Assembly: GCA_910589555.1 (NCBI GenBank)
Contig: CAJUTE010000007.1
Location: 1 to 64,000, forward strand
DNA from: an uncultured Muribaculum sp.
GTDB lineage: Bacteria > Bacteroidota > Bacteroidia > Bacteroidales > Muribaculaceae
Reading direction: 5' to 3'
Length of the DNA stretch: 64,000 nt
The notes beneath the pieces are model-generated. The model worked only from the letters and a program-made list of their open reading frames with translations, was not told the origin of the DNA and made no database searches. Shown piece by piece: positions 9,848 through 20,382 of this stretch; position 1 is the first letter of the stretch; each line of letters begins with the position of its first letter. The position numbers and the translations under genes were made by a program.

Positions 9848-10836
9848 TATTTTGTCGATTTTTGAGTTGATTCATTGTTTTCGTCATCATTGTTTTCGTC
9901 CTCGACCGGAGCCGGTTTGGTGTCTTCAATGAATTTGACGGCATTGTTGAATGCTGTGGCATTTTCATCGGGAAGAGGACGAACCTTGGCAAACTTCACG
10001 AAGTCGGCCATCTCGAGGATGCGGTTGAGTATCGGAGCCGACGGTTTAGCCTCGGCGTTGCTGTTGATCTGGCGTATAATCTGTGACGAGGTCATCTCCA
10101 TCGCGTTTATACCGAAACGGCTGTCAAGATAGTTACGCAGGATTTCAGTCAGGCGTGTATAGTACTCCTTCTCAAGCCCGTTTTCGCAAAGCTTCTCCGA
10201 TTTCAACCTGTCAAGCTGCTGCAATGCCAGCTCGTAAGGAGGTATCGGCTTCTGCTTTGGTGCGAAGTCGGCTCTCTTTTTGCCCTTGAAGAATGCGAGC
10301 CATATCGCCACAAGCAGCACTATGAATGCTATGACGAGCATGATCCACCAGTAATCGACTACAAAGTCGGGGAGGTAATCCCACAGCTTGGTGTTGGGAT
10401 CGGCTACTCCGGCATAGTCATGTATGGTCTGCAATGTGTCAACCTCCACCGGCATCACCTTCAGGGCGAGCGGGGTGGTGGAGAAAGTGTCATTGCCCAC
10501 TACATATACATAGGGTGGCAACGTGTAAAGTCCGGAGTCAAATGACTGGATTATCACTTTCCTTATGATTTCTTCCCTGTCATTGCTCAGGCTTGTGGTG
10601 TCGGGTGCATAGTTTTTTATCACTTCAACCTCTCGGGTGAGGGTGTCGCCGTTGTTGGTGATGAAATGTCCTGTCACGCCTTTATCCTGTACAATATCGA
10701 TGTTGATGGCTGTCTGCTTCCCCATCAATATATAGGCTGAGTCCAGATGTGCCTTTATAGTGACCGGAGCGGCTGCCACGGGTGTCGATGCCAGAAATAT
10801 GGCGGCAATCAGTGATATTATATGCTTTATCTTCAT
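9847..10836 (-). CDS. Bat-operon membrane protein, DUF4381-like
   Basis: 329 residues, not confidently named. Signal peptide 1-23, a periplasmic beta-rich region (about 25-160), one membrane segment (about 168-190, WWIMLVIAFIVLLVAIWLAFF) and a cytoplasmic helical region (about 195-300) ending in an acidic Asp/Asn-rich tail. Proteins with this plan commonly sit between the DUF58 and VWA genes of MoxR operons, and DUF4381 is the closest description. It starts 9 bases after the DUF58 gene stops and shares one base with batA. Confidence 0.75.
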   Translation of the reverse strand: MKIKHIISLIAAIFLASTPVAAAPVTIKAHLDSAYILMGKQTAINIDIVQDKGVTGHFITNNGDTLTREVEVIKNYAPDTTSLSNDREEIIRKVIIQSFDSGLYTLPPYVYVVGNDTFSTTPLALKVMPVEVDTLQTIHDYAGVADPNTKLWDYLPDFVVDYWWIMLVIAFIVLLVAIWLAFFKGKKRADFAPKQKPIPPYELALQQLDRLKSEKLCENGLEKEYYTRLTEILRNYLDSRFGINAMEMTSSQIIRQINSNAEAKPSAPILNRILEMADFVKFAKVRPLPDENATAFNNAVKFIEDTKPAPVEDENNDDENNESTQKSTK

Positions 10837-10845
10837 ACGTTGTTG

Positions 10846-11721
10846 TTATCTCAATTCGCGAGTTTTGAATAGTGACATCAATGCCTTTACATAATCTTCG
10901 TCGGTGGCTACAGAGGTGTGTGACACACGGCACTTGTTGAACCGTTCGATCATGGTCTGCTGGCGTTCATACCACCACTTGTTGAATGTCTGACGCACTT
11001 TGTTGGATGAAGTGTTCACCCAGCGGTCGGCGCCGGTTTCCATGTCTACGACTCTCATGAGTCCCACATCGGGCAATTGCGAGTCGCGTTTGTCATAGAC
11101 TTGTACGGCGGCTACGTCATGCTTGTTGTTGGCAATCGACAGTGCCTGATAATAATCGTGCTTGTCGATGAAGTCCGATATGATGAACGTGGTGCATCGT
11201 TTTTTTATGGCGTCGGTCATGTATCTTACCGCCACTCCTATATCGGTTCCCTGGCTTTCAGGGGTGAAGTCGAGCAGCTCACGGATGATGAAAAGAATGT
11301 GTTTTCTTCCTTTCTTTGGCGGGATGAATTTCTCAACTTTATCGGAAAAGAATATCACGCCGATCTTGTCATTGTTCTGGATAGCCGAAAACGCGATTGT
11401 GGCAGCTATTTCAGCGATCATTTCGCGTTTTTGTTCTCCGACCGCGCCAAAGTTGCGGCTTCCAGAAACGTCGATTATCAACATCACGGTAAGCTCTCGC
11501 TCCTCTTCGTAGACTTTGACATAGGGGTGGTTGTGACGGGCAGTCACATTCCAGTCGATGTCTCGGATATCGTCGCCGTACTGGTACTCGCGCACCTCGC
11601 TGAATGTCATACCGCGTCCTTTAAACGCTGAATGGTATTCACCGGCAAAGATATTTTGAGAAAGCCCCTTGGTCTTTATCTCAATTTTTCTTACTTTTTT
11701 CAGAAGCTCGTTGGCATCCAT
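10846..11721 (-). CDS. DUF58 domain protein of the Bat operon
   Basis: 291 residues, no membrane segments. The DUF58 signature is seen as GRGMTFSEVREYQYGDDIRDIDWN (given here in pieces: GRGMTFSEVREY at about 36-47 and GDDIRDIDWN at about 50-59), followed by a VWA-like fold with LIIDVSGS (about 86-93), which carries the D-x-S-x-S metal motif. DUF58 proteins pair with MoxR AAA ATPases and are thought to be their cytoplasmic partners. It lies 16 bases downstream of moxR. Expected partner: the MoxR protein encoded directly upstream. Confidence 0.9.
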   Translation of the reverse strand: MDANELLKKVRKIEIKTKGLSQNIFAGEYHSAFKGRGMTFSEVREYQYGDDIRDIDWNVTARHNHPYVKVYEEERELTVMLIIDVSGSRNFGAVGEQKREMIAEIAATIAFSAIQNNDKIGVIFFSDKVEKFIPPKKGRKHILFIIRELLDFTPESQGTDIGVAVRYMTDAIKKRCTTFIISDFIDKHDYYQALSIANNKHDVAAVQVYDKRDSQLPDVGLMRVVDMETGADRWVNTSSNKVRQTFNKWWYERQQTMIERFNKCRVSHTSVATDEDYVKALMSLFKTRELR

Positions 11722-11737
11722 AGGCGGGATTTAACGA

Positions 11738-12733
11738 TTAGGGTACTTCGACTTTGTCGAGTATGTTTGAAACGATTTCGTCGGCGGTGATGTTGTTAGC
11801 CTCAGCTTCGTAGGTGAGCCCTATACGGTGGCGGAGCACGTCATGGGCGATGGCGCGTACATCCTCAGGCACCACATATCCGCGTCCGCGCAAGAATGCA
11901 TAGCTGCGCGCCGCTTTGGCAAGGCTGATTGATGCACGGGGCGATGCTCCGAAGGCGATGATTGAGGTAAGGTCGTTCAATCCGTAGTCAGCAGGGAAGC
12001 GGGTGGCAAACACTATGTCCACGATGTAGCGCTCGATTTTCTCGTCGATATAGATTTTTTCGCACACTTTCTGTGCTTCAAGAATCTCCTCGGGCTTGAG
12101 TAAAGGACGCACTTCCTTATGCTCGTTGGTGATGTTTTGGCGGATGATGATCTTTTCTTCCTCTTTTGAGGGATAACCGATGATGACCTTCAGCAAGAAA
12201 CGGTCCACCTGGGCTTCAGGAAGCGGGTAGGTTCCTTCTTGTTCAATGGGGTTCTGAGTAGCCATCACCAGGAACGGCTCGTCGAGGGGGAAAGTTTTTT
12301 CTCCGATGGTGACCTGACGTTCCTGCATAGCCTCAAGCAGCGCGCTCTGAACCTTAGCCGGAGCACGGTTGATTTCGTCGGCGAGCACGAAGTTGGCGAA
12401 GATAGGACCTTTCTTTACCTGAAATTGTTCATTCTTCACGCTATAGACCATCGTACCGATGACGTCGGCAGGCAGAATATCAGGAGTAAACTGAATTCGG
12501 CTGTATTTTGCATCGATTATCTGCGACAATGTCTTTATCGCAAGAGTCTTTGCAAGACCCGGAACACCTTCGAGCAGAACGTGTCCGTTGGATAGCAATG
12601 CTATTAGCAATGAGTCGATAAGATGTTTTTGACCCACTATGGTTTGATCCATCCCTCGCTGAACGAGATTTATAAAGTCACTTTTTGATGCGACGAGGTC
12701 GTTAAGCTCCCGAATGTTTACTGTTTCACTCAT
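11738..12733 (-). CDS. MoxR family AAA ATPase
   Basis: 331 residues. AAA+ ATPase with the Walker A-like segment GVPGLAKT (about 57-64), Walker B LADEINRA (about 119-126), sensor residues around ATQNPIEQEGTYPLPEAQ and the lid domain at the C-terminus. MoxR ATPases act as chaperones that mature or activate VWA-domain complexes, often with metal-dependent partners. It is the promoter-proximal gene of an eight-gene minus-strand operon ending at batE. In the family the P-loop carries Ala-Lys-Thr instead of Gly-Lys-Ser/Thr, so this sequence is normal. Confidence 0.94.
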   Translation of the reverse strand: MSETVNIRELNDLVASKSDFINLVQRGMDQTIVGQKHLIDSLLIALLSNGHVLLEGVPGLAKTLAIKTLSQIIDAKYSRIQFTPDILPADVIGTMVYSVKNEQFQVKKGPIFANFVLADEINRAPAKVQSALLEAMQERQVTIGEKTFPLDEPFLVMATQNPIEQEGTYPLPEAQVDRFLLKVIIGYPSKEEEKIIIRQNITNEHKEVRPLLKPEEILEAQKVCEKIYIDEKIERYIVDIVFATRFPADYGLNDLTSIIAFGASPRASISLAKAARSYAFLRGRGYVVPEDVRAIAHDVLRHRIGLTYEAEANNITADEIVSNILDKVEVP

Positions 12734-12816
12734 AAATTTAGTTTTTGTCGAGTAACTATTGTTTAGTTTTTGTTAATTTCCAATTCGTGAAGAGACACTT
12801 TATATCTCTTAGAGTG

Positions 12817-12824
12817 CAAATTTA
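12817..12824 (-). promoter_or_regulatory. Candidate -7 element of the moxR-bat operon promoter
   Basis: Reverse strand TAAATTTG matches TAnnTTTG. Transcription would begin near 12810, giving a leader of about 77 bases ahead of moxR. No good TTTG at 19-21 bases further upstream, so the call is tentative. Confidence 0.4.
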
Positions 12825-12901
12825 AAAATTCTAACAACTGAAGCGTTAAGAGAGATTGTTAAATTTAGCTATATAATCTTTAACTAACTAAAACACCGGT
12901 G

Positions 12902-14077
12902 TTATTTTCTCTTTTCAGCCTGTATTTCCCTCGATTTGCGTTCGGCTCTTGCCAAGCTTTCCTTGTCATTTTGATCGATGCCGTATTTTTCTTTTCGTGG
13001 TATCACTACGGTTGTTCCGGGATTTATTCGGTCGGGATCAGTGATCTGATCCTTGTTTTCCTCATAAATATATACCCAGAAGCGGTAGTCACCGTAGTAC
13101 TGACGTGACATTGTGGTCAGATAACGGTTAGGTGTTACGGTGTCAATTGCAAGATATGGCGCCGGTTCATCTTCGACGATGGGGGGCGTGGTAAGAGTGT
13201 CAGCATCTTCTTCGGTTGTTAGAGAGTCCTGATCGATAGATAGCTGCGCTTCATCAATGGTTTCAGTGTCGGGATGCGATGCATCGTCGAGCGCTTCCGC
13301 CGATTCGATAATATGATCGCCGGCATATATGGCTCCGAAGTATCCGATTGCGAGTCCGATAATAAGTCCGGCGACAAATGTCATGCACGGGTGTAGTCGG
13401 CATTTGCGTCTCGGTTTTTCCTCATCCTCGTTGTCATAATATGAATTTTCTTCCTCAGTCGTGCCGGCATTCTCCTCAGGTTCGTCATTTGACATAGCCG
13501 GCTCTTCACTTATGGATGGTTGCGGCGTGTTTTCCTCAAGCACGGTTTCTTCGACATCTTCAACGATCTCTTCGGTAACTGAAACATCCGGGATGTCGGG
13601 TGTGTCGTTGCGCTCGTCTTGTTGAGGTGTGTCCTCTTCTTTGCCGGAATTTGAGCCGGGGATAGGGGGCATATCAGCAGGAAAACCGGTTGCGGGAGTG
13701 TCAATATCTTCAGTGGAAGCTATGTTTTCCTCCTCGGCAGGACTTTTTTCTTCCTCATTCTCCCGGTTGCCGGGAATGGGTGGGATTGCCGACAAAGTCT
13801 CTTCAGTGACCCCGTCGCCAAGTTCTACCGCTTCAAAAAATGCAAACGGCTCATTGACGGCAGCCGCCAGTTGCTCATCGGGAATCCAGGCTATGGTGTG
13901 GTTTTCTGACACCATAAATGTTCCGAGTCCTTTAATCGTTGCATTTTCGCCTTTGGCAAGAGCTGAGGTGATTGCGTCAAAGACTTCACGCATGAAGTCG
14001 GTAGCGGTCTCGGTGTCGCTCGATGTGGCATCGCAGAGCGCTGCCACAAGTTGTGGAAATGTTATTTTTGGGGTCAT
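12902..14077 (-). CDS. HU-like domain, membrane segment and LysM domain protein
   Basis: 391 residues. Residues 1-90 have the HU/IHF fold pattern (helices, then GENATIKGLGTFMVSE), but the DNA-clasping arm is short and lacks the RNPxTG segment of true HU proteins. Residues 91-220 are a very acidic, Pro-rich linker with PPIPG twice (99-103 and 137-141). A basic stretch KPRRKCRLH precedes one membrane segment (about 231-252), predicting the HU part in the cytoplasm. The periplasmic part ends in a LysM domain (about 315-362), which binds peptidoglycan in other proteins. Its ATG overlaps the stop of the upstream HU gene (ATGA). It may link nucleoid and wall, or the HU fold may serve only for protein contacts. 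Confidence 0.82.
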   Translation of the reverse strand: MTPKITFPQLVAALCDATSSDTETATDFMREVFDAITSALAKGENATIKGLGTFMVSENHTIAWIPDEQLAAAVNEPFAFFEAVELGDGVTEETLSAIPPIPGNRENEEEKSPAEEENIASTEDIDTPATGFPADMPPIPGSNSGKEEDTPQQDERNDTPDIPDVSVTEEIVEDVEETVLEENTPQPSISEEPAMSNDEPEENAGTTEEENSYYDNEDEEKPRRKCRLHPCMTFVAGLIIGLAIGYFGAIYAGDHIIESAEALDDASHPDTETIDEAQLSIDQDSLTTEEDADTLTTPPIVEDEPAPYLAIDTVTPNRYLTTMSRQYYGDYRFWVYIYEENKDQITDPDRINPGTTVVIPRKEKYGIDQNDKESLARAERKSREIQAEKRK

Positions 14078-14355
14078 TGCGCTTCTGTGAGTTTTCTTTT
14101 TAATAATGAGCTTGGGTGAAATTCCACGGTTATTGCGGGAGGCAGAAGCATGAGCTTGCCTGTGGAAAGATCGGGCTGTATCTCTTCCTCATGTTTTATC
14201 GGCTCGAATTCACCAAATCCGGGAATTGCCACTGTGTTCATTTCACACAAGCGTTCTTTGATCACGGTTGTCATGCCGTTTAGAAGCGCTGAAATATCTT
14301 TTGGGTCGCGGTTGAGTTTTTTTGCAACCGAATCGACTAATGATTTAGTGTCCAT
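14074..14355 (-). CDS. HU/IHF family DNA-binding protein
   Basis: 93 residues, starting at the ATG that gives MDTKSLVDSVAKKLNRDPKD. An in-frame extension to 14400 lacks an HU-like sequence and is not used. The helical dimerisation region is followed by AIPGFGEFEPIKHEEEIQPD and a beta arm ending in LLPPAITVEFHPSSLLKRK, the usual layout of HU/IHF proteins with a proline near the arm. It ends 4 bases into the next gene, which also has an HU-like domain, so the two may form a heterodimer (inference from translational coupling). The ABC-F gene ends 41 bases upstream. Confidence 0.85.
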   Translation of the reverse strand: MDTKSLVDSVAKKLNRDPKDISALLNGMTTVIKERLCEMNTVAIPGFGEFEPIKHEEEIQPDLSTGKLMLLPPAITVEFHPSSLLKRKLTEAQ

Positions 14356-14396
14356 GTGTGGGCGTTTTTTTGAGATTGTGACCGGAGGGAGCCGTG

Positions 14397-16358
<1,962 letters not shown>

Positions 16359-16362
16359 AATG

Positions 16363-16370
16363 CAAAGGTA
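16363..16370 (-). promoter_or_regulatory. Candidate -7 element directly before the ABC-F start codon
   Basis: Reverse strand TACCTTTG fits TAnnTTTG exactly. Its end is only 4 bases from the ATG of the ABC-F gene, so transcription should begin at or within a base or two of the start codon. Confidence 0.5.
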
Positions 16371-16584
16371 GTCATAAAGAATGAAATCTGAAAGTCAGGC
16401 ATCATCCCATATCTTGTCGATGAGGGAAATCCCGGGATTTATTTGTAATTTTGTCGCAGTTACCTTGATTTAGTTGATTTTTTTCATTTGACAGGTTAGG
16501 TTTTTCATGGGTGAGGTGTCTTATAGATGTGTATGACGGCAGCTTATCGACCCTTAAGGCTGCTTTGCACCCTAAAAAGTTATT

Positions 16585-17070
16585 ATGCCGCAAATAAATG
16601 ACATAGAACAGCTTTTCAAAGCCCACTACACGGCGATGCACCGATTGGCGATGCTGATACTGCGTGATGAGGATGTGGCGCGTGACATTGTGCACGATGT
16701 CTTCGAGTCGCTTCTCAACGCCGGTCTGACCGACGTTTCGGCTCAGTATCTGCTGCGTGCTGTGCGCAACCGATGTCTCAATTATCTGCGCAGCCTCTCC
16801 ACGCGTGAACGCGTTAAGGAACTTTATGCACTTGATGAGCGGGAGATTGCCGATGAGGAGCTGCCCGATGAAGAGACGATGGCACAGATTCATTCGACCG
16901 TGACAAACGACCTGACCGCCGCTTGCCGGCGGGTGGTGGAATTGCGCTTCACTGATGGCAAAAGTTACAAAGAGATTGCCACAACGCTGGGTGTCAGCGA
17001 GGTTGCTGTCTATAAGCATTTGCGTCATGCAATAGATGTCTTACGTAAAAAACTGTCTCAAAATGGATAA
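16585..17070 (+). CDS. ECF-type RNA polymerase sigma factor
   Basis: 161 residues. Region 2 spans about 8-75 (FKAHYTAMHRLAMLILRDEDVARDIVHDVFESLL), region 4 about 105-155 with the helix-turn-helix SYKEIATTLGVSEVAVYKHLRHA. There is no region 3 or 1, as in ECF sigma factors. It is cotranscribed with an anti-sigma factor (8-base overlap) and an outer-membrane receptor, a standard Bacteroidota cell-surface signalling module. A divergent ABC-F gene lies 226 bases upstream. No clear TAnnTTTG box was found before it, in keeping with possible autoregulation by its own sigma specificity. Confidence 0.93.
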   Translation: MPQINDIEQLFKAHYTAMHRLAMLILRDEDVARDIVHDVFESLLNAGLTDVSAQYLLRAVRNRCLNYLRSLSTRERVKELYALDEREIADEELPDEETMAQIHSTVTNDLTAACRRVVELRFTDGKSYKEIATTLGVSEVAVYKHLRHAIDVLRKKLSQNG

Positions 17071-17704
17071 AATCGACCGCCTGCTTGATGCTATCGAGCA
17101 CCCCGACCGTTACTCTGAGAAGGATGTGGAGGCTATGCTCGCCGATCCGGAAGTCATGGAGGTTTACCGCCTGCTTGACACGATAAAGGCGGTGCTTACG
17201 CCAATACCTGCCCCGGATGTTGATACCGAATGGAAAGAGTTTGAGCGCGTTCACCGGAAGAATAGATTCAGAATGCTTGATCTGTTCTCTCGCAATATTG
17301 CCGCAAGCATAGCCATAGGCATAGCTTCACTTGCCGCCGTGGCTGCCGTAGTTGGGGTAAGCGTAAATTATGCTCTCAACCAAAAGCCTGAAGCGCCATC
17401 AGCCGAGACTGCGGCAGCAGTAATAGAAACAGTTGTTTCTAACGACTCGACAGTTGCCTCGGGAGAAGTGCCTGCGATAGCTCCCGAAACTATAATATTT
17501 GACAATGAACCGCTGGAGGCTATCGCTAACCGTATCGCTGAATACTACGGTTATAAGGTGCAATTTTCCGATGAAGCTCCTAAAACATTGCGTCTTTATT
17601 TCCGTTGGAATCAGGCACAGACGCTTGATGAAGTTGTTGAAAGTCTCAACAATTTCGAACAAATACATATCTCCGTCAAGGATAAAACCATCAAAATAGA
17701 CTGA
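17063..17704 (+). CDS. Short FecR-like anti-sigma factor
   Basis: 213 residues starting at the ATG MDKIDRLLDAIEHPDRYSEKDVE. An in-frame earlier start at 17036 would lengthen the overlap with the sigma gene and adds non-conserved residues, so it is not used. Residues 1-70 resemble the cytoplasmic anti-sigma part, a membrane segment lies at about 83-105 (AASIAIGIASLAAVAAVVG), and the C-terminal about 70 residues match the DUF4974-type STN-like domain (EPLEAIANRIAEYYGYKVQF). The usual central FecR domain (about 100 residues) is missing. It probably holds the sigma factor until the receptor encoded next signals through its STN domain. Confidence 0.85.
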   Translation: MDKIDRLLDAIEHPDRYSEKDVEAMLADPEVMEVYRLLDTIKAVLTPIPAPDVDTEWKEFERVHRKNRFRMLDLFSRNIAASIAIGIASLAAVAAVVGVSVNYALNQKPEAPSAETAAAVIETVVSNDSTVASGEVPAIAPETIIFDNEPLEAIANRIAEYYGYKVQFSDEAPKTLRLYFRWNQAQTLDEVVESLNNFEQIHISVKDKTIKID

Positions 17705-17708
17705 CATC

Positions 17709-20249
17709 ATGTCAAGAACAATTATGCTTATATGCGCCATGTCGGTCTTTGTCATGGCATACGCCGAGACTTTCTCCTATCATTTTAATTCAACTCCGCT
17801 TCCTAAGGCGATTCAACTGATTATGGAGAACCATCCCGATCTCGACATCAATTTCATATACAACGAACTTGAAAACTATAACACAAGCGCTACAGTAAAT
17901 GCCGACAATGCCTACGACGCCATTCGTCAGGCGATAGGCTTGAATCCTGTGACAGTTGTAAAATCCAAGAATACATACTATGTCGAAGCTCTTCAGCACG
18001 GAAAATTTGTGTACACCGGACGTGCCATCGGCACTGACAATGAGCCGGTGGCAGCGGCAACCGTCATGCTCCTTGCTCCCAAGGATTCAGCCGTGATTAC
18101 CTATGGAATAACCGACAGCGAGGGGCGGTTCAAGATTCCTTGTGATGAAAGAAATGTGATAGGTAAATTGACGTGCTTAGGCTATAGGCCGCACCTCAAA
18201 GCGTTCGACTCGTTTGCAGTCGGCGATGTGGTGATGAGCGCTTTGCCGATTAATCTCAAAGCGGTGACCGTTACGGGCGAGCAGATACTTACCTATTCTG
18301 ACCGTACTGTTTACCGTCCTACCCAACGCCAGAAAAGCACCCCCATGGATGCTATTGACCTTTTGCGGCGCATGGCGATTCCACAGATAAATATCAAGGT
18401 GTTTGATAATAGTGTTGAGACGACCGATGGTCGCCCGGTGGCGATATTTATCGATTATACGCGGGCTACGGAGGAGCTGAAAGGTCTGCGCGCCGGAGAT
18501 GTGCGTCGTGTTGAATTCTCATATTCGCCATCCGACCCCAGATTCATGGGCGAGACAAATGTGGTCAACTTTATACTTCAATCATATCGATATGGCGGAT
18601 ATACAAAACTGATGGCATCCGAGAGCTTTTTTACCGGTTTGCTGAGCGATGCTTCCGTCTACTCCAAGTTTAAATACAAGAGCATGACCTACGACCTGTT
18701 TGTGGCAAGCCGCAACACAAACAACCATCATACCGGCAGCAGCGGGACATCATCCTATCTTCTTTCTCCGGAAGCGGGAAAGACTGAATGGGTCGACAGA
18801 ACTCAGACCACTACCGGCAGCCATTACGTAGAGAACACGCTGCCTGTCACATTCCGCGCGACATACGACTCTGAAAATTTTCAGGCTAAAAACACGCTCG
18901 CATTCACCTATACGGATAAGCCGAACGACGATAATGAGGGTACTGTCGATTTTACGCCTGAACTCTTCACCCCGTCGACTTATGCAACCGAAAAGAGTTC
19001 CGATGTGAAGTCAGTAGGCTACTATGGGTCATTCTTCTTTTCATTTCCTCGCCGATATAAGCTTACGGTCTATCCTTCGGCATCTTACACGCACAATATC
19101 CAGAACTCTCATTACACTGCCGACGAGACCGTCATACTGAACAACGCCCGTGAAAAAGCAACCAATCTTAATTTAGATGCTTCGTTGATGAAAGATCTTG
19201 GGAAAAATCACAATCTATATCTTTCCGGATTTGGCGGAAGAACTGAATATCGCGTGAATTATACCGGCGACTACCCGGCGTATGACAGGCTCATGACCGT
19301 ATTTGCCGGAGGAACTGTGAAATATGGCTATTACACCAATAATTTCAGTGCCGATGCCAGAATAGGTGTGAGATACCAGAAAAACCGGATCAACGCATCG
19401 GTAGAGGAAGAACTCTACCCATTCGGGAGTGTCAACGTCGGATGGTCGCCCAACCGCCGCCATTCGATAAACTTCTACATTAATTACTCCAAGGAACCTA
19501 TTCCCGACAACGGCAAGAGCCCTAACGTGCTGCGGGAAAATGAGGTGCTTTACTATCGCGGCAATCCTAATCTGAGCTACTCAAAGATGTTGTCAACATC
19601 GCTCAACTATAACTGGAGCGCTATGCCGTGGCTAAGGGTATCGCCCTATATCCGTTTCCTCGGGCTGCTTGACCGCTGGACTCCGGTTTATTCGCCATAC
19701 GATGACGGTCGTGCCATACTCCGTAGCTATGAGAACAATGGCGACCACCTGTGGACAACCCTGGGAATCTCAGCCACGGCATCGTTCTTTGATGGCAACT
19801 TGCAGTTCCAGCTCATGACTCTGCAAGATTTCTATCGCGCCACCGGCACGCTGCCCGTCACCTACAATCCTTTTATTCTCATTTCGTCCGTTCAATATTA
19901 TATGGGAAATTTCTATTTCTCAGGTTATTTCAACTCGCCTCTCACGAGCCTGTGGTCAAATTACGACACCATCATCAAGACCCGTAGCTCGCTCAAACTG
20001 GAGGCGGGGTGGAGCAAATCGGATCTGAACGTGAGGCTTACGATAGCAAATCCGTTCCGTACATCGTGGGATTACAGCACAACGAAATGCCGCTATGAAT
20101 ATTACAAGGACAGAATGGTCAACTACGATACCCGTACACATTTCAGCCTGCAACTGTCACTTGCCTACACATTCGGCTACGGCAAGAAGGTCAACCACGG
20201 CGATGAGGTGGGAGGCGCAGGAACCGGCTCGTCAGCCATCCTGAAATAA
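17709..20249 (+). CDS. Outer-membrane receptor with STN and carboxypeptidase-like domains
   Basis: 846 residues. Signal peptide 1-19, then an STN domain (about 20-97, FNSTPLPKAIQLIMENHP), a carboxypeptidase-regulatory-like beta domain (about 98-185, GRAIGTDNEPVAAATVML), a plug-like domain with VTVTGEQI and IDLLRRM (about 185-290), and an outer-membrane beta barrel of the OMP_b-brl_3 type. It starts 4 bases after the anti-sigma gene. STN domains in such receptors contact the periplasmic end of the anti-sigma factor. No SusD-like lipoprotein follows, so this is a self-contained signalling barrel and its ligand is unknown. Confidence 0.9.
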   Translation: MSRTIMLICAMSVFVMAYAETFSYHFNSTPLPKAIQLIMENHPDLDINFIYNELENYNTSATVNADNAYDAIRQAIGLNPVTVVKSKNTYYVEALQHGKFVYTGRAIGTDNEPVAAATVMLLAPKDSAVITYGITDSEGRFKIPCDERNVIGKLTCLGYRPHLKAFDSFAVGDVVMSALPINLKAVTVTGEQILTYSDRTVYRPTQRQKSTPMDAIDLLRRMAIPQINIKVFDNSVETTDGRPVAIFIDYTRATEELKGLRAGDVRRVEFSYSPSDPRFMGETNVVNFILQSYRYGGYTKLMASESFFTGLLSDASVYSKFKYKSMTYDLFVASRNTNNHHTGSSGTSSYLLSPEAGKTEWVDRTQTTTGSHYVENTLPVTFRATYDSENFQAKNTLAFTYTDKPNDDNEGTVDFTPELFTPSTYATEKSSDVKSVGYYGSFFFSFPRRYKLTVYPSASYTHNIQNSHYTADETVILNNAREKATNLNLDASLMKDLGKNHNLYLSGFGGRTEYRVNYTGDYPAYDRLMTVFAGGTVKYGYYTNNFSADARIGVRYQKNRINASVEEELYPFGSVNVGWSPNRRHSINFYINYSKEPIPDNGKSPNVLRENEVLYYRGNPNLSYSKMLSTSLNYNWSAMPWLRVSPYIRFLGLLDRWTPVYSPYDDGRAILRSYENNGDHLWTTLGISATASFFDGNLQFQLMTLQDFYRATGTLPVTYNPFILISSVQYYMGNFYFSGYFNSPLTSLWSNYDTIIKTRSSLKLEAGWSKSDLNVRLTIANPFRTSWDYSTTKCRYEYYKDRMVNYDTRTHFSLQLSLAYTFGYGKKVNHGDEVGGAGTGSSAILK

Positions 20250-20285
20250 GGGTGCCACCCCTATGTCCATTTGTCGTTGTAGTAA

Positions 20286-20332
20286 AAATTTCAATAGATA
20301 ATATCGCGAAAGGATATTATCTATTGAAATTT
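20286..20332. terminator. Perfect 20-bp hairpin between convergent receptor and nadE genes
   Basis: Left arm 20286-20305 and right arm 20313-20332 are exact reverse complements (both arms contain CAATAGATAATATC or its complement) around a 7-base loop GCGAAAG. The arms begin and end with runs of A and T, so it can terminate transcription from both sides. Its position between two convergent genes supports this. Confidence 0.75.
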
Positions 20333-20382
20333 ATGCTATCTTGATTGCTCCTTCCTCGCGAAGGACCGATTGATATGTTCTG

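Noticed and set aside
16402..17028. A 208-codon open frame on the minus strand opposite the ECF sigma factor
   Set aside because: It lies antisense to a well-conserved gene, has no recognised domain, and starts and ends inside regulatory and coding sequence of the other strand.
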